Shown here piece after piece: positions 32,041 through 42,692 of a DNA stretch of 64,000 bases; positions within the stretch are counted from its first letter, which is position 1, and every line of letters starts with the position of its first letter. The stretch is from Immersiella caudata (taxonomy: Eukaryota; Ascomycota; Sordariomycetes; Sordariales; Lasiosphaeriaceae): contig JAULSU010000004.1 of NCBI GenBank assembly GCA_030512335.1, forward strand, positions 4,836,001 through 4,900,000. The letters are read 5' to 3'. The translations under genes and the position numbers were made by a program. The notes below the pieces were generated by a model. That model was not told where the DNA came from. It worked only from the letters and a program-made list of their open reading frames with translations, and made no database searches.

Positions 32041-32610
32041 AAGCTACCTAATTGGTTCGCCTCCTTTTTCCCAAGATTTGGGCAGGCTGGCCTGGGAAGA
32101 TACAACGCGTTAGCTTTCCATCTGCCAAAGCATCCAGAATCGCCCCCGTACTCGTACATACCTCTTCCCTGTTTACCGGTATTCTCCTCGGCCCTTTTAG
32201 CCATCTCCTCGCGCTCAACCCGGTTTTGAATATCCCGAGCCCTCCGACTCTTCCGAGCTCAGCGATATGGCCGCGTCGATCTTACCGTCTGGGACATTTC
32301 CTGGCTGTGGAAATAGCGCCGGGGGGTGCGTAAGTTGGTCTACGGCTGGCACTTTGTGGGGCGCCATGTTAAGGAATAAGGCGCTGCTGAAGTTGGACCG
32401 CGTGTCAAAGGACTCTCCAACGGACTGGATATCTCGTTGGGAAAACCTCAGGGACGTGCTGGGGAACGAAATGCGAAGTGAAAGTGAATTTTGCGGGAGG
32501 GAGGACTTACCAGATTTGGGGTTGGCTTCATTGGTGTGTAGTTCACCAAGGCGGCTATGGAGAGGGCGCCCGTGGAAATCGAGTCGTTTCGAGATACCGT
32601 CAAACTTCAA
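32041..32610 (-). pseudogene. Second coiled-coil-like fragment with matching intron (copy B)
   Basis: The minus strand reads RARDIQNRVEREEMAKRAEE and then NTGKQGR up to a GTATGT donor at 32161. A 70-bp intron (32092-32161) leads to GQPAQILGKRRRTN and a stop. The last 24 nt of this intron match those of copy A at 20 positions, and the exon bases after both acceptors are also similar. Further 5', a separate frame (HGRPLHSRLGELHTNEANPK, ending at a GTAAGT near 32510) and another (SLSSEESEGSG) look coding, but I could not join them in phase. Probably the remains of another family member. Confidence 0.35.
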
Positions 32611-33822
32611 GACGTGATGTGAAGACTGCCAGAGTCAGCCAGAGGGCGACTTGAGCGGAAGTTTCTGCTTGATGGCCCTCCTCCCGACCTCGCTTGACTC
32701 TTCGAGGTTGAAGAATGAGAGGCTGTTGCGCTTCTTGCCCCAATTTAAAGTTTATTTTGAGAGTTTCACAGAGTAGCCGTAAAAGATAAACTTTTTATCT
32801 TACCTAGCCGTAATACTTCTTTTTGTCGCTGCAGTGTATACCTACGTCGATGGTTGCCCAACTACCAGGCCCCCTCCGTTCGGAGGCTCGTCGCCCTCCC
32901 AGCCATCAATTCCCCTCTTGGTATTGACGTCAAGTTCCCCGTCTTCATCTTGAGCCCCGCCCAGACGCCACCCCTTCTCCTCTTCTTCTTCAATAAAAGT
33001 TTTAGCCTTCCCCTTAGCTCATAGGCAGATACCGAATGAGAGTGACGCCTTCCGTGTGTTCAAAATGGAACCCGGCGGACCGACAGCTCCAAAAGAAATG
33101 AGTAAGCCCGGTGTTCGCAATCTCTCCCCGACTTGTTGTTCGGCAAATAGATTGGGTAAAGGTAAGTTGCGGAACTTGGAAGTTGTTTATGTTTGAGAGA
33201 AAGCGCCGGATACCTGGTACATACCTCAGGTTACCTAACTGAAGGAGTCTGGCACATGAAAGTTTAATTAAAAGATGGATGATGTATCGTGCACTAGGAG
33301 CTGAGCGAGGTAGGTTTTATGGGTGAGGAAAGTGAGATAATGATGTATTCGGACAAGTAGAGCGACTAGCAATACCTGGGAAACGTCCTGAGCGCTTCGT
33401 CCGGTCTTAACCTTGAAGTCTCTGACTCTCAAAACGCGGGTCATTAGCTCATTGAAGCATGATACCCTGCGTCTAATATCAAAACCTAACGCAGTAATTC
33501 ATGCTACCTTGAGCACTTACGATAGGTACCATACTGAGGATCATGCTTTACTAGTACCAAGTCCAGCCGCAAAACCCCCAGGAAGATCAAGCGTTCCGCA
33601 AGCATTGCAATCGAGCCTGAGGAAGAGCAGGAATTTTGCAGGCCCTGTAAAGAAGAAGACAGACGATTGTGTTGGACGACCACTTGCCCTCCCCCACCAC
33701 TAACACCATCACAGCTCCAGTTATGGGAATGAGCCGCTCTTTCCTTCGATTAATGATGAGTCTAAAGATATATAAAATCCCTCAATAATTATGTACTGAA
33801 CCGTGCCCCCGTCACCATTCCC
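32611..33822. other. Gene-poor, AT-richer; one isolated exon-like segment
   Basis: Between about 33540 and 33722 the plus strand has an open reading with coding character (TPRKIKRSASIAIEPEEEQE, then FCRPCKEEDRRLCWTTTCPP) ending in TGA. A short start-like segment (MEPGGPTAPKEM followed by GTAAGC) lies at 33065. I could not connect them into a gene. The rest holds nothing recognisable. Confidence 0.3.
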
Positions 33823-34902
33823 TCAAACCGAACCAGCCCGTCTCTTTCTCTTTTGCCCTGTAACCTCACCTCCTGTAATCTCGTCGGAGGACTCGCTCTC
33901 CTCCCAGCCGTAGACTCCCCTCTTTCCAATGTGAATCTCCTCCTCAAGCTCCTGCTGCCGACGATGTATTTTCTCCTTTTCTTCATCTACGGCAATCTGC
34001 AATCTCGCAGCCAGCTGCTTTGCCGAGACAGGGTGAGAGTGGCGCCCATCTTGATGGTAAGGTGCGCGGCGCGGGCCGGTTTGACGTCTGGCCGTTTCCT
34101 GGTACTCAAACTGGAAATCGTAAGGCAGGGCGCTGGTGAAGTAACTGGCAATGTTACCCAATGCAACAGAGTCGTCGTCAAGGATGATGACCTCCTTGAA
34201 GTTGAGGCGAGGCACTCGCACTTTGCCAACGATGTGTGGGGGCATGAGGCCGGGGTCCGTAGGCCAAATGTCTTTGTAAAAGACTTCGGCTAGTCTCCAA
34301 TCCGTTATCTCGTGGAAGTAGTTGCCGGCAGCAAAGACGTTCGGAGCTGGCGGCAAGTTCGTGGATGGCTTGTTCTGTGAGGCAGGGGAGCAAAGGTCAA
34401 CCGGCGTTGCGCCAATGAAGGCTCTCCACCTCGGAGGAGAGCAGCCCGGTGAGACGGACTCTGCCGAGCTGAGCGAGCTGGTCGCGCTCTCCATGTCTTC
34501 CGCGGTAAACTCTTGCTTCGCGGCCGGCGTTGGGGCGCGGTGCCGTACGTTCTGGAGCCGGCCGGAGTCTTGCTCGATGCCTGAGGACAGGCTAACAGGC
34601 GGGGTCTCTGGGGAAGATATGCTGGAAGGGAAGCTGCTGTCACGGTTAGACGGTGTGTCCAAGGGATTTAGCAGTTGATCTTTAAGTCTTGAAAAGTTCC
34701 AGACGGGATCTTCAAAGTCGTGCCGAAAATCGCTGCCGGGGGGACGTACGGGGGTGCAGGGCTCTGATGGAGTTCCCACTCTAGTGTTTCTCGTGTTCAC
34801 TTCGACGATGGTTTCGCCGAAGCAGCTGTAGAAGATCTGGCGAATGTGAGCAGGTGTTGGAACTTCGACGGGGACTTCCCCGAAAAGGCTGTAGTAGGGC
34901 AT
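33823..34902 (-). CDS. Hypothetical protein with coiled-coil C-terminus, 359 aa
   Basis: The first true ATG is at 34902 (MPYYSLFGEVPVEV). The six bases before it, GTGAGT, look like a splice donor, so an alternative model with an upstream exon and a first intron to about 34832 is possible. The middle is Ser/Pro-rich, then comes a compact region (YFHEITDWRLAEVFYKDIW, VPRLNFKEVIILDDDSVALG). A charged helix follows (LAARLQIAVDEEKEKIHRRQ), then an acidic patch (WEESESSDE) and a basic tail GQKRKRRAGS like a nuclear localisation signal. The N-terminus contains an internal near-repeat (YYSLFGEVPVEV / FYSCFGETIVEV). No known domain. Two fragments of related sequence lie 1-3 kb away on the same strand. 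Confidence 0.6.
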   Translation of the reverse strand: MPYYSLFGEVPVEVPTPAHIRQIFYSCFGETIVEVNTRNTRVGTPSEPCTPVRPPGSDFRHDFEDPVWNFSRLKDQLLNPLDTPSNRDSSFPSSISSPETPPVSLSSGIEQDSGRLQNVRHRAPTPAAKQEFTAEDMESATSSLSSAESVSPGCSPPRWRAFIGATPVDLCSPASQNKPSTNLPPAPNVFAAGNYFHEITDWRLAEVFYKDIWPTDPGLMPPHIVGKVRVPRLNFKEVIILDDDSVALGNIASYFTSALPYDFQFEYQETARRQTGPRRAPYHQDGRHSHPVSAKQLAARLQIAVDEEKEKIHRRQQELEEEIHIGKRGVYGWEESESSDEITGGEVTGQKRKRRAGSV

Positions 34903-36611
34903 ACTCACTGATGACCAGGAGCTTTTCTCTCGATACCGATGATTTTCTTTTTGAGGCAGACGATGTCAACGCAGGAATGCAAGTCGAGCCGCGAAGAGGC
35001 GGGACGACGCGAGTAGGAACACCCTCGCTTTTCAGCTCAGGTGTTTCGAGAACTGCAAGGTCACAGCAACTGTGGCTGATAAAAGAGGCTGACCTGTCTA
35101 TTGGAAGAACATCAAGTTTGATGTTTTCTCAGGAACAAAGATTTCATCTGATCTCAGCCTCAATACCATTGTCCTCTTGTCGTTAATACAGCGCAACAGG
35201 GGGCTGAGCCGGGCGATTGACTTGAGGGCACGCCGAAACAAAGAACAACGGGTTTCTAAATAAGATTGTCTCCAGTGTGAGGACCCCACCGACCTTCGCA
35301 ATTCACCTGGGAGCGGCATTTTGGAACTTTGCCGTGGTGGGCGTGGTAGAGGATGCATTTTGTTGTGGACCTCCCAGCCCCAAAGTGGCTCGATCTGACT
35401 TTCTGCTCGGTAACCCTGTAGGAAATCGAATATCAGGTAACTCAAAAGCTGGAGCGTCAAGGTTCCTCACGGCGTCCGTCAAGGTTCTATACCCCACAAA
35501 TCTTTCACCCGTTAAACATTACTTCCTAGGTATCCAAAGAGCTTCGTGATCTTTCCGGAGCGGAACAAGCCCAATGCCCGCAACCCAGCTCAAAGTCGAT
35601 TAGGAGAAGTGGTTCCTGGAAAAGGGAACGGCAGATCAACTCTATATCCACTTGCGGGAATCTTTCCGGTCATCCGGGCGCAATCACTGTCTCAGGCGTG
35701 ACATATGTCGCGAGCCCGATGAGCAACTCGTTCGACGCTTACTCGCCCCATGACCCTTCTCTCCACTATTCAGTGCGCAATTGCATCTCAAGACAGACTC
35801 ATACACAAACTTTGCTACGTCGTTGCGAAAAACATCAAGATTCCTACCTCGTTCAGATCTCTGTCCAAATCGAGGGAAACATCAAAGAAGAAAGAAGAAA
35901 GAAGAAAAAAAAAGTCTAGCCAAAAATGGGAAAATTTAGGTAAAAAAACACTAGCGCCGCATGTCGGGGGAAAGCCATCACCGATAAGTATCCCCCCTCC
36001 TTTTGTGCGCGGTGCCCAGGTCCAGGTCCTCCAGCGCAATCCCTGAAACCAACACCCAGGCACCCATCTAAATCCACCAAAAAAACCACCACAACCTTTG
36101 CTGCAGGAAACAGAACCAACCGACCGATCCTAGATCCTAACACACCACCAGCCCTATGAGAACCCTCACCCCGTACCTTCACCAAACCTCGAAACTGCAC
36201 ACAACCCTCACTTGCGTCAGCCATTGGTCTGGACCCCGATCCGCGGTGACGCAGTCGGCCAAATCTCACGCAAGGGCGACCGCCAATCTGCAAGCCATTC
36301 TGTGTGCGGCAATCTACCCCCCCATCCGGGACACACCCGCTCCCTGACGATCTCACCCAAGAGCCACTCGGCGCCCGCGATTCGTAGGCCGCGATGCCAC
36401 CCTTGTCCCTACAGCGCCTTAGCGGCCCCGGTGCCGAGGAGCTAGCGAATCACCCACCTGTCACCTCCGTCCGCGACCCACTGATTGGACACTAAAATAA
36501 GCTTGATGAGAAAAAGGAATTATTTGAGGTGTGCATTTCCCCATCACGTCTTTCACACCTGTCCCCCCCCCCGCCGCGAATGTCTTCCCTTGCATCTTTT
36601 GTCCCAACTCC
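34903..36611. other. 1.7 kb without a supported gene
   Basis: Contains an A-rich purine tract at about 35885-35915. Open frames on both strands lack motifs and good starts. The last part is the promoter of the Clr5 gene. Confidence 0.45.
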
Positions 36612-38486
36612 ATGGGAGCGGCACCGATGCATTTCCGGCAGCAGCAACAACACAGCCATGGCGTTGCGCGGCAGGGCGGGGGCCATCGACGCATCATCCC
36701 GATAGCCCCCGCTCCGTCGACTTCGGCACTGGCGATTCCTCCCCCGACGAACCCGAAACGCAAATACGCATCTCCGGAGGACTGGGAGGCCCACCGAGAT
36801 ACCATCACCCGCCTTTATTACTATGAGGAGATGACCCTCAGGGATGTCAAGAAGCACATGGAAACGTATCATGATTTCCTGGCGACGTAAGCTTGCCCCC
36901 CCGCTACGTGTTTTCTCTCTGAGTGAGCGAGCTCACATGTCCGCAGTGAGAAAATGTACAAAACCCGAACGAAGAAATGGGGCCTCGACAAACGCCCCGG
37001 CGAGACCTACGCACGCGTAGCTCACATGGTGCGTGTTGCCCGTGACCGTGCTGCAGTTGGGAAGAGGTCTGCCTTCACAGTCAACGGACATGCGGTAAAC
37101 TGGGACGACATCAAGAGATACCTCGAGCGGAGGCCGGACTTGCTGGCTAAGATGGACAAAGGCCAAGTCGAAGTTGGTGGAGCTAACGCGGGGATCATCT
37201 GCCGGACGCCGTCTCCTGACCCCATCAAAATGTTCTCCGTGCCCGGTCCGCTTGATCCGGAGATGGAAACCCGCATGCACGGCGAGGTCTTGCACCTGTT
37301 CCGCGACTACATGGACGGGGGATTCGACCAGGGCATGTGGCGGTACGATACCAAGGGCAGATGTTATCTCGGCGATGGCGGATCTCGGAGCACGGCGCGA
37401 ATCTGTGCGTGGATGTCGGACATCTGGACCGTGGTGCACCAGGGCTCAAGTCAAGCGCAAGCTGTTGCGCTGATCAACGAGCTGATGGACCATCTGGGAT
37501 CGATGATCAAGGAGCAGGACGTCTCGCTCTTCGTGCACCTCGTTCGGTGTTACTACTTTCTCGACCAGTGGGACCGCGCCGTGGCGAAAGCCATTGGGAC
37601 ATTCATCGTGGGGATGTGCGAGGCCCTGCTGGGAATCCATCACCCCATGGCGCTGGCGTGGAAACGAGTCATCTCCCTGGACGCTGCGGGCTTGCAGTCT
37701 TTGTTGGAAAAGGCCGCTTTGTTTCGGCTAGAGTACCTCGAATCGTTGGCGCAGGCGCACAAAGAGATGGCGTCAAGCATCTTGCTCGAGGAGTACTTCT
37801 TGGCCAGGACGATGGCCGCGCAGAGCGATGCTGCCGAGATCGACAAGGTCGTGCTGTGGACGCTCGACTACCTCGAACGGATAGATGCCCAACCCTCCGG
37901 GGATTACTGCCGCCTCCTGCTCAGACTATCCGCCCCCCAGATCTTCCACGGCAACTACGACATGGCCGAGCTCATGTTGAAGTCGGTAGCGTTGTGGATC
38001 GAACGCGGCGAGACTGATGACCCATACTTCATGATGGTCAATGCCGGCTACTGCTTCAACCTCGGCCTCTTATGCTTCGAGCTTGGCCAGGAAGAGGAAG
38101 CCAACAAGTTGTTCGCTGAGGGGTTGAAGTCGTGTACTGGCTACCACGGTCCGTCGAGGCACCTTGTCGGCCACATCTTGCACTGGATGATGAGCTATGG
38201 CGTTGCAGGAGACCCAGAAAGAGCGCAAAGATGGCGACTTGCGTTAGAGGCCGCCGTGGATAAGGTGCTGAAAAAGTGGTCGCAGGAGCCGAAGTGGAGG
38301 GAGCGCAAGCGCACGGCGACGCAAGCAAGGAGCCATGAGCTGGTTGCTGACTTCGAAGACCTTTCCGAGGATTGGGGGAAGAGCGGCGGCGGCGGGTCGT
38401 ACTATTGTCTGAACACTGACGACAAGAGCGTCATCGCCGATCAGCTGAAGCGTTCTTCATCCGCTTCCTCTCATCCTTCTCCCTAA
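36612..38486 (+). CDS. Clr5-domain regulator-like protein, 604 aa
   Basis: Exon 1 (36612-36886) and exon 2 (36947-38486) flank a 60-bp intron (GTAAGC..CGCAG). The start is the ATG in CCATGGGAG; the frame upstream has only GTG. After a Pro/Gln-rich leader comes the Clr5 domain, SPEDWEAHRDTITRLYYYEE followed by MTLRDVKKHMETYHDFLAT, which continues over the splice as EKMYKTRTKKWGLDK. This domain is a fungal DNA-binding-like module named after the fission-yeast silencing factor Clr5. The rest (about 450 aa) is helical, TPR-like in spacing, with repeated aromatic and leucine positions and no other named domain. Probably a nuclear regulator; targets unknown. Its last 56 bases overlap the 3' end of the convergent MFS gene. 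Confidence 0.85.
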
Positions 38487-40074
38487 GCTCAGCCCTCCAC
38501 CGCATTCCCCGACTCATGATGATGAACACCATTGGCGAGAATAGCACGTACAGGCCAGCAATGAGGGTAAACGCCCCCCCAGCTCCCAGTTTCTCGATCA
38601 TCGGAACGATGACGGCGGTTGCGGCGGCTCCAACAAGGCATCGAGTGAGGTTATTCGCAGCGACAGCGGCCCCTGCCTTCCCAGGATAGATGTCAACTAT
38701 TAGCACATTGAATGAGTTGTTCAATCCCACGATGGTCAGCCCGATCAGAAAGAGCAGCACGCAAACCACAGCGACGTGGGCTTTGGCTTGGATTGCCCAG
38801 CCCCAAGCCGCCGTCACGGCTGTGGAGAGAACTAACAGCGGTAGCCCTACCTCCAGCCGCGCCCGCTCGATGGGAAAATCCGCGAGGTCCGTCTGGCGTT
38901 TTTTGTCGACACATATCCCTAAGCGTGCTGCATGGCGGCGGTAGTTGAAATCCAGAGCTGGGCCAGCCACTGCCGCTGACACCAGGCTTCCACCCGCTGT
39001 GGGAAGATACATCAACCCGATCTTCAAGTCGTTGAACCCGTACAAGGCCGCAAGCTGGCTGGGCAAAGCGGTGACAATGGCGTAAAACCCAGCGAAGACG
39101 ACTGCGGAAAAGACGAGGAGCATGAAGAGCTCCTTGTGGGCGAGAAGCCGGAGGGAGCTGAGTGGGTTCGGTGCCCGGATGCGCAGCGAGGGCGTGCGCG
39201 ATCCAGATGAGTTGGTCCGTTGGTTCTTGGGACGCCGACGGCGAGAATATTTGTCCCTCAGGAGATGGCAGAATGTGCTGTAAATCGGATGGGCTCGGAA
39301 GGAACCATCCCCCACGATCCGGCGGCAGGTTTCGGGGAACCAGAACAGCACGACACCGAGATTGAGGACAGCGGCAATGGTGAGGAACCAGAAGATCCAT
39401 CGCCAGCCCAAGTACTGCGATAGCACGCCGCCCAGCACTGGGCCGATGCTTGGTCCAAGGATCGTGGGAATCGCTGTGATGGCTATGTACTGACCACGAT
39501 CCGCGCTGGTGATGATATCAGCTACGACGGCCTGGCAGAGCGCCACCGTGGAGCTGGACCCGGCCGACTGGAGACAGCGCATGACAAGGAGTGACGCATA
39601 ATTCTTGCTGAGGGCGAGCCCGATGTTGGCGGCGATATAGACAACAAAACAGATAACATAGGCCGGGCGCCGACCTGCTGTGTCGGCGAACCCGCCGATA
39701 AACATTGGCGTGATACCCTGAAAGATCATGTATGTCGTCACTGTGAGGTTGATCTGCGCGGCCGTCACCTGGAATTCCTCGGCGATGACATTGAGGGCGG
39801 GCAGGTAGATCTGCGCCGTCACTGGCGAGAAGAAGGCCGAGATGGCGGCCAAGAGAACAATGAAGCGCTTTTGCCAGGTTGAGTGGATCGAATAAATCGG
39901 AGGAAGTTCCAGGTCGCAGGGGAGTTCGGTGATCGGCTCCCCGGTTTCTGTCGCCGCACCGACCGATGTGCTACTATCGTTTTGCGAGGAGCCGGACCGC
40001 CCCGTATCGAGATCGGTGGCATCGGACTGCTTCTCGTCCACAATCGGGATGGCGTGGGATTGGTCTGTCGCCAT
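38431..40074 (-). CDS. MFS transporter, DHA1 (drug:H+ antiporter) type, 547 aa
   Basis: Single exon. After a hydrophilic N-terminus of about 70 residues come twelve hydrophobic helices. The first is QKRFIVLLAAISAFFSPVTA. The loop 2-3 motif is GGFADTAGRRPAY (the GxxxDxxGRR signature), and the helix 5 antiporter-like motif is IPTILGPSIGPVLGGVLSQY. A long basic loop lies between helices 6 and 7 (YSRRRRPKNQR...). The closest types are Qdr/Flr/Tpo-like exporters of the plasma membrane that remove drugs, polyamines or weak acids by proton antiport; the substrate cannot be told from sequence. No regulator or enzyme of an obvious shared pathway is adjacent. Confidence 0.9.
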   Translation of the reverse strand: MATDQSHAIPIVDEKQSDATDLDTGRSGSSQNDSSTSVGAATETGEPITELPCDLELPPIYSIHSTWQKRFIVLLAAISAFFSPVTAQIYLPALNVIAEEFQVTAAQINLTVTTYMIFQGITPMFIGGFADTAGRRPAYVICFVVYIAANIGLALSKNYASLLVMRCLQSAGSSSTVALCQAVVADIITSADRGQYIAITAIPTILGPSIGPVLGGVLSQYLGWRWIFWFLTIAAVLNLGVVLFWFPETCRRIVGDGSFRAHPIYSTFCHLLRDKYSRRRRPKNQRTNSSGSRTPSLRIRAPNPLSSLRLLAHKELFMLLVFSAVVFAGFYAIVTALPSQLAALYGFNDLKIGLMYLPTAGGSLVSAAVAGPALDFNYRRHAARLGICVDKKRQTDLADFPIERARLEVGLPLLVLSTAVTAAWGWAIQAKAHVAVVCVLLFLIGLTIVGLNNSFNVLIVDIYPGKAGAAVAANNLTRCLVGAAATAVIVPMIEKLGAGGAFTLIAGLYVLFSPMVFIIMSRGMRWRAELREKDERKRMKNASADRR

Positions 40075-40604
40075 CGCGTCTGGTGGTAGCCTTCAAGAAG
40101 GGTCGAAAATCTCGCCAAGAAGCTGCAATGGGGCTCCCGAGGAGATAGGAGCCGAATCCATAACTGCAATGTTGGGCACCAGCGGATTTATGAAGGATTT
40201 CGTTTTTTTAACGTCATCTGCAATGCAGCAGAAACCCAGCGGGCATGGTCGGGCGCTGCAATCTTTGCGGTGGACCGTCCGAAGATTTCCAAGCAGCGGT
40301 GCCGAACCGGCAGCCAAATGGCGCCATGGCCGAGCTTATCGAGGCCGACCCGCAAGCCCAAATTGCCGAGCGCTCCTTCCACTTCAACAAGTCTTTGCGC
40401 TGCCATTCACCATCTGTCGTATGGGTGCCAAGAAGCAGTAAAGGCCGTAGTTCCCAAAGTTTCCACACAATGGTTTGAGAATCCAGCCATCTCCTGAAGC
40501 GGGCAAAACATCTCGCCAACACGAAGGTGCCGCTCCCGTGCTTCACATGCACCAGGTTACACTGCTGAGGTTAAGGTCGAGCGCCACCTGCTCATCCGGG
40601 GTTT
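40075..40604. other. Divergent intergenic region; no gene seen
   Basis: Lies between the start of the MFS gene (minus) and the start of the 2EXR gene (plus). No supported coding sequence. Confidence 0.5.
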
Positions 40605-42338
40605 TTGCAAAAACTTAATGTCATTTCTGCTCTTTGGGCTCCCCCATCTTGCTCTACCTGGTCAACGATGGACCTCAACCATCCCGTCGTGCTGCGATTC
40701 CCGTTGGGTCAGTTCCAAATTAGCGCCCTCTTCGCCTTCAAACCCCCAAAAGCAATCACAATGCGCCCAGGTTTCATCTTTACAACAGATGGCTCGAATC
40801 GCCGCGGGCTCCCGGCGAAACCCACAGGAGATACTTGTTTTGGGAACTCCTACATTCCGCGCCCTCCTCCCACTCCTGTCTTCCTCAACACTGCCCCCCG
40901 ATACCGCGGCATGGGAGGTTCATTCACCCTATTCCCTGACTTCCCTGCGGAGATCAGGTTTAAGATCTGGGAGCTGTCGCTGAAATCTAGACATCGTCTT
41001 CTCCAGGTGACTTTGCTGGATGGCCCCCCCCCGCAAGACGCCCAATCACTCTACTCCACCAAGAACGAGCTTGGAAGGGTGGTGTCCGGAAAGGGCGCGC
41101 AGCGGCCGTACCAAGCCATAGTTCACGGTCGTCGGCTTAACAGCGCGCTGCTGTACGTCAACAGAGAAGCCAGGGGAGAGGCGCTCCGTTTTTATCGCGT
41201 CCACCTACCTTGCAGTTTCACCCTGTCTTGCATGACCGAATTCTCGGATGTAGACGAAGTCCAGAGGCTAAGAAAGAGCGCCGAGTCACAGGGCACCCTG
41301 TACTTCAACCCTGAACACGACATTGTTGACATGATCAAGGTCGAGGGGAACCATCCCGGCCCAACCCCAATGGTCCATTTTGTCCACGATCTGAAAGCGC
41401 ATGACCCCCGAGATCTCGGGCTACGCAGGATTCTAAGTCGTACGGGCTACCTTGACGAGTTTGGGCGTGACCACAAACATGACAGCGCCCTTGATGTGCC
41501 GTGGAAAGAAGCGTAGGTCTCCCCTTTCCGCCATATGGCTCCTGAGGTGGCTGTTTATGACCTTGTTGGATGTCCTCAGGGTAGCGTGGGTGCGCCTGAG
41601 ACATTGAGTTCTAGAAAACAGTTTCTCGAGAAAAGGCTGACGAATATTTACCATAGATGGGTCCATTTCCTGTCCACTCTTGACGAAATCATCTGGAGAA
41701 ATCAGAACGAGCAACTTCCTTCTTTGCCGCATGCGGACTGGATCGAAGCATCATTTGTCACTGACAGGCCAAAGAGTATCAGTAGCACAGGCCCCGCAAG
41801 AGACTTTTCGTTGCCAGCCAAGGCCGACATTCCGTTCTTTGAGCTGTTGGAGCGTGATCCACGGCCAGTTAAGCCTGGTCTCTACGCTAAGGAAGATGCG
41901 CCACGCAGGGTGTTTGGAGGGCTCAAGGACGAAAGGAATGGAGGCGTCCACATGGTATTCCGCAACCCATTGGGAAGCAACTCTGCGCAGTGGCAACAAC
42001 TCCTGGATCGCTGGGATATCAAGCGCCAGCGCCCAGTTCGGCAGCAGTTGCTTGTCCGGGCCCCGCACATGTGGATCGGGCAGCCAGCAACTTCAAACTC
42101 GCCAATCTCTCAAATCCCAGAAGTTCGCGACGTGGAAACAGCGAACACACTACTGCAGGCTGTGCAGAGCCAACCCTTCCCCCTGGCATACAAGTGCGAG
42201 GCCGGCGCAAAACACGTGCAGCCTGTGGTTGGGTTTTGGCTGTTCCCTGTAAACCCACCGAACTCTGGAACAGAATGGTGGAAACGTACGCTAGAGTCGA
42301 TAGATGCAGAGCCACAGTTGGCACTGTCGTGTCTCTAG
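40605..42338 (+). CDS. 2EXR-domain protein, interrupted by an in-frame TAG or a short intron
   Basis: One frame is open from 40605 to 41513, stops at TAG (41514-41516), and the same frame is open again to 42338. The first part has the 2EXR core FTLFPDFPAEIRFKIWELSL, then LLYVNREARGEALRFYRV and TLYFNPEHDIVDMI. The second part has the usual C-terminal elements of long 2EXR proteins. A 72-bp intron (41513-41584, GTAGGT donor, weak GGTAG acceptor) would remove the stop and keep the frame. Otherwise the gene is truncated. ATGs at 40605, 40668, 40761 and 40911 are all possible starts, and those before the domain add only low-complexity sequence. Function unknown; the family expands strongly in plant-associated fungi. 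Confidence 0.6.
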
Positions 42339-42692
42339 TGGTAGGACACATTGTTTGTCATGTGTGAGGTGAGGTTGGGGGGGCTGACAGCACTCCGGGG
42401 TGGGGCGAAATTGGGGTAACGTCGGGAGTTCGGGCGACGATCACAAGGCCGGACCTGGTTGGCCAGCGCCTGGTCAGGCGGGCCAAAGCACTGGGGAAGT
42501 GGGTCCTACCCCGCATGGACACCACCTTTCCATCGCTCACCTCAACTTTGTTTGACCTGTCCATCGCACTAAAATCGGCTTGTCAATTTCAATCTCTCAT
42601 CAATTTGTTGGTGACTTTCTATCGTGTCGCCCGTCTCTTCCGTTATGTCCAATCCCCCGAGCTTGCGATTTGCATCGCAGTCTCGCCCCAAC
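42339..42692. other. Promoter region of the GH31 gene
   Basis: No other gene or motif recognised. Confidence 0.5.
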
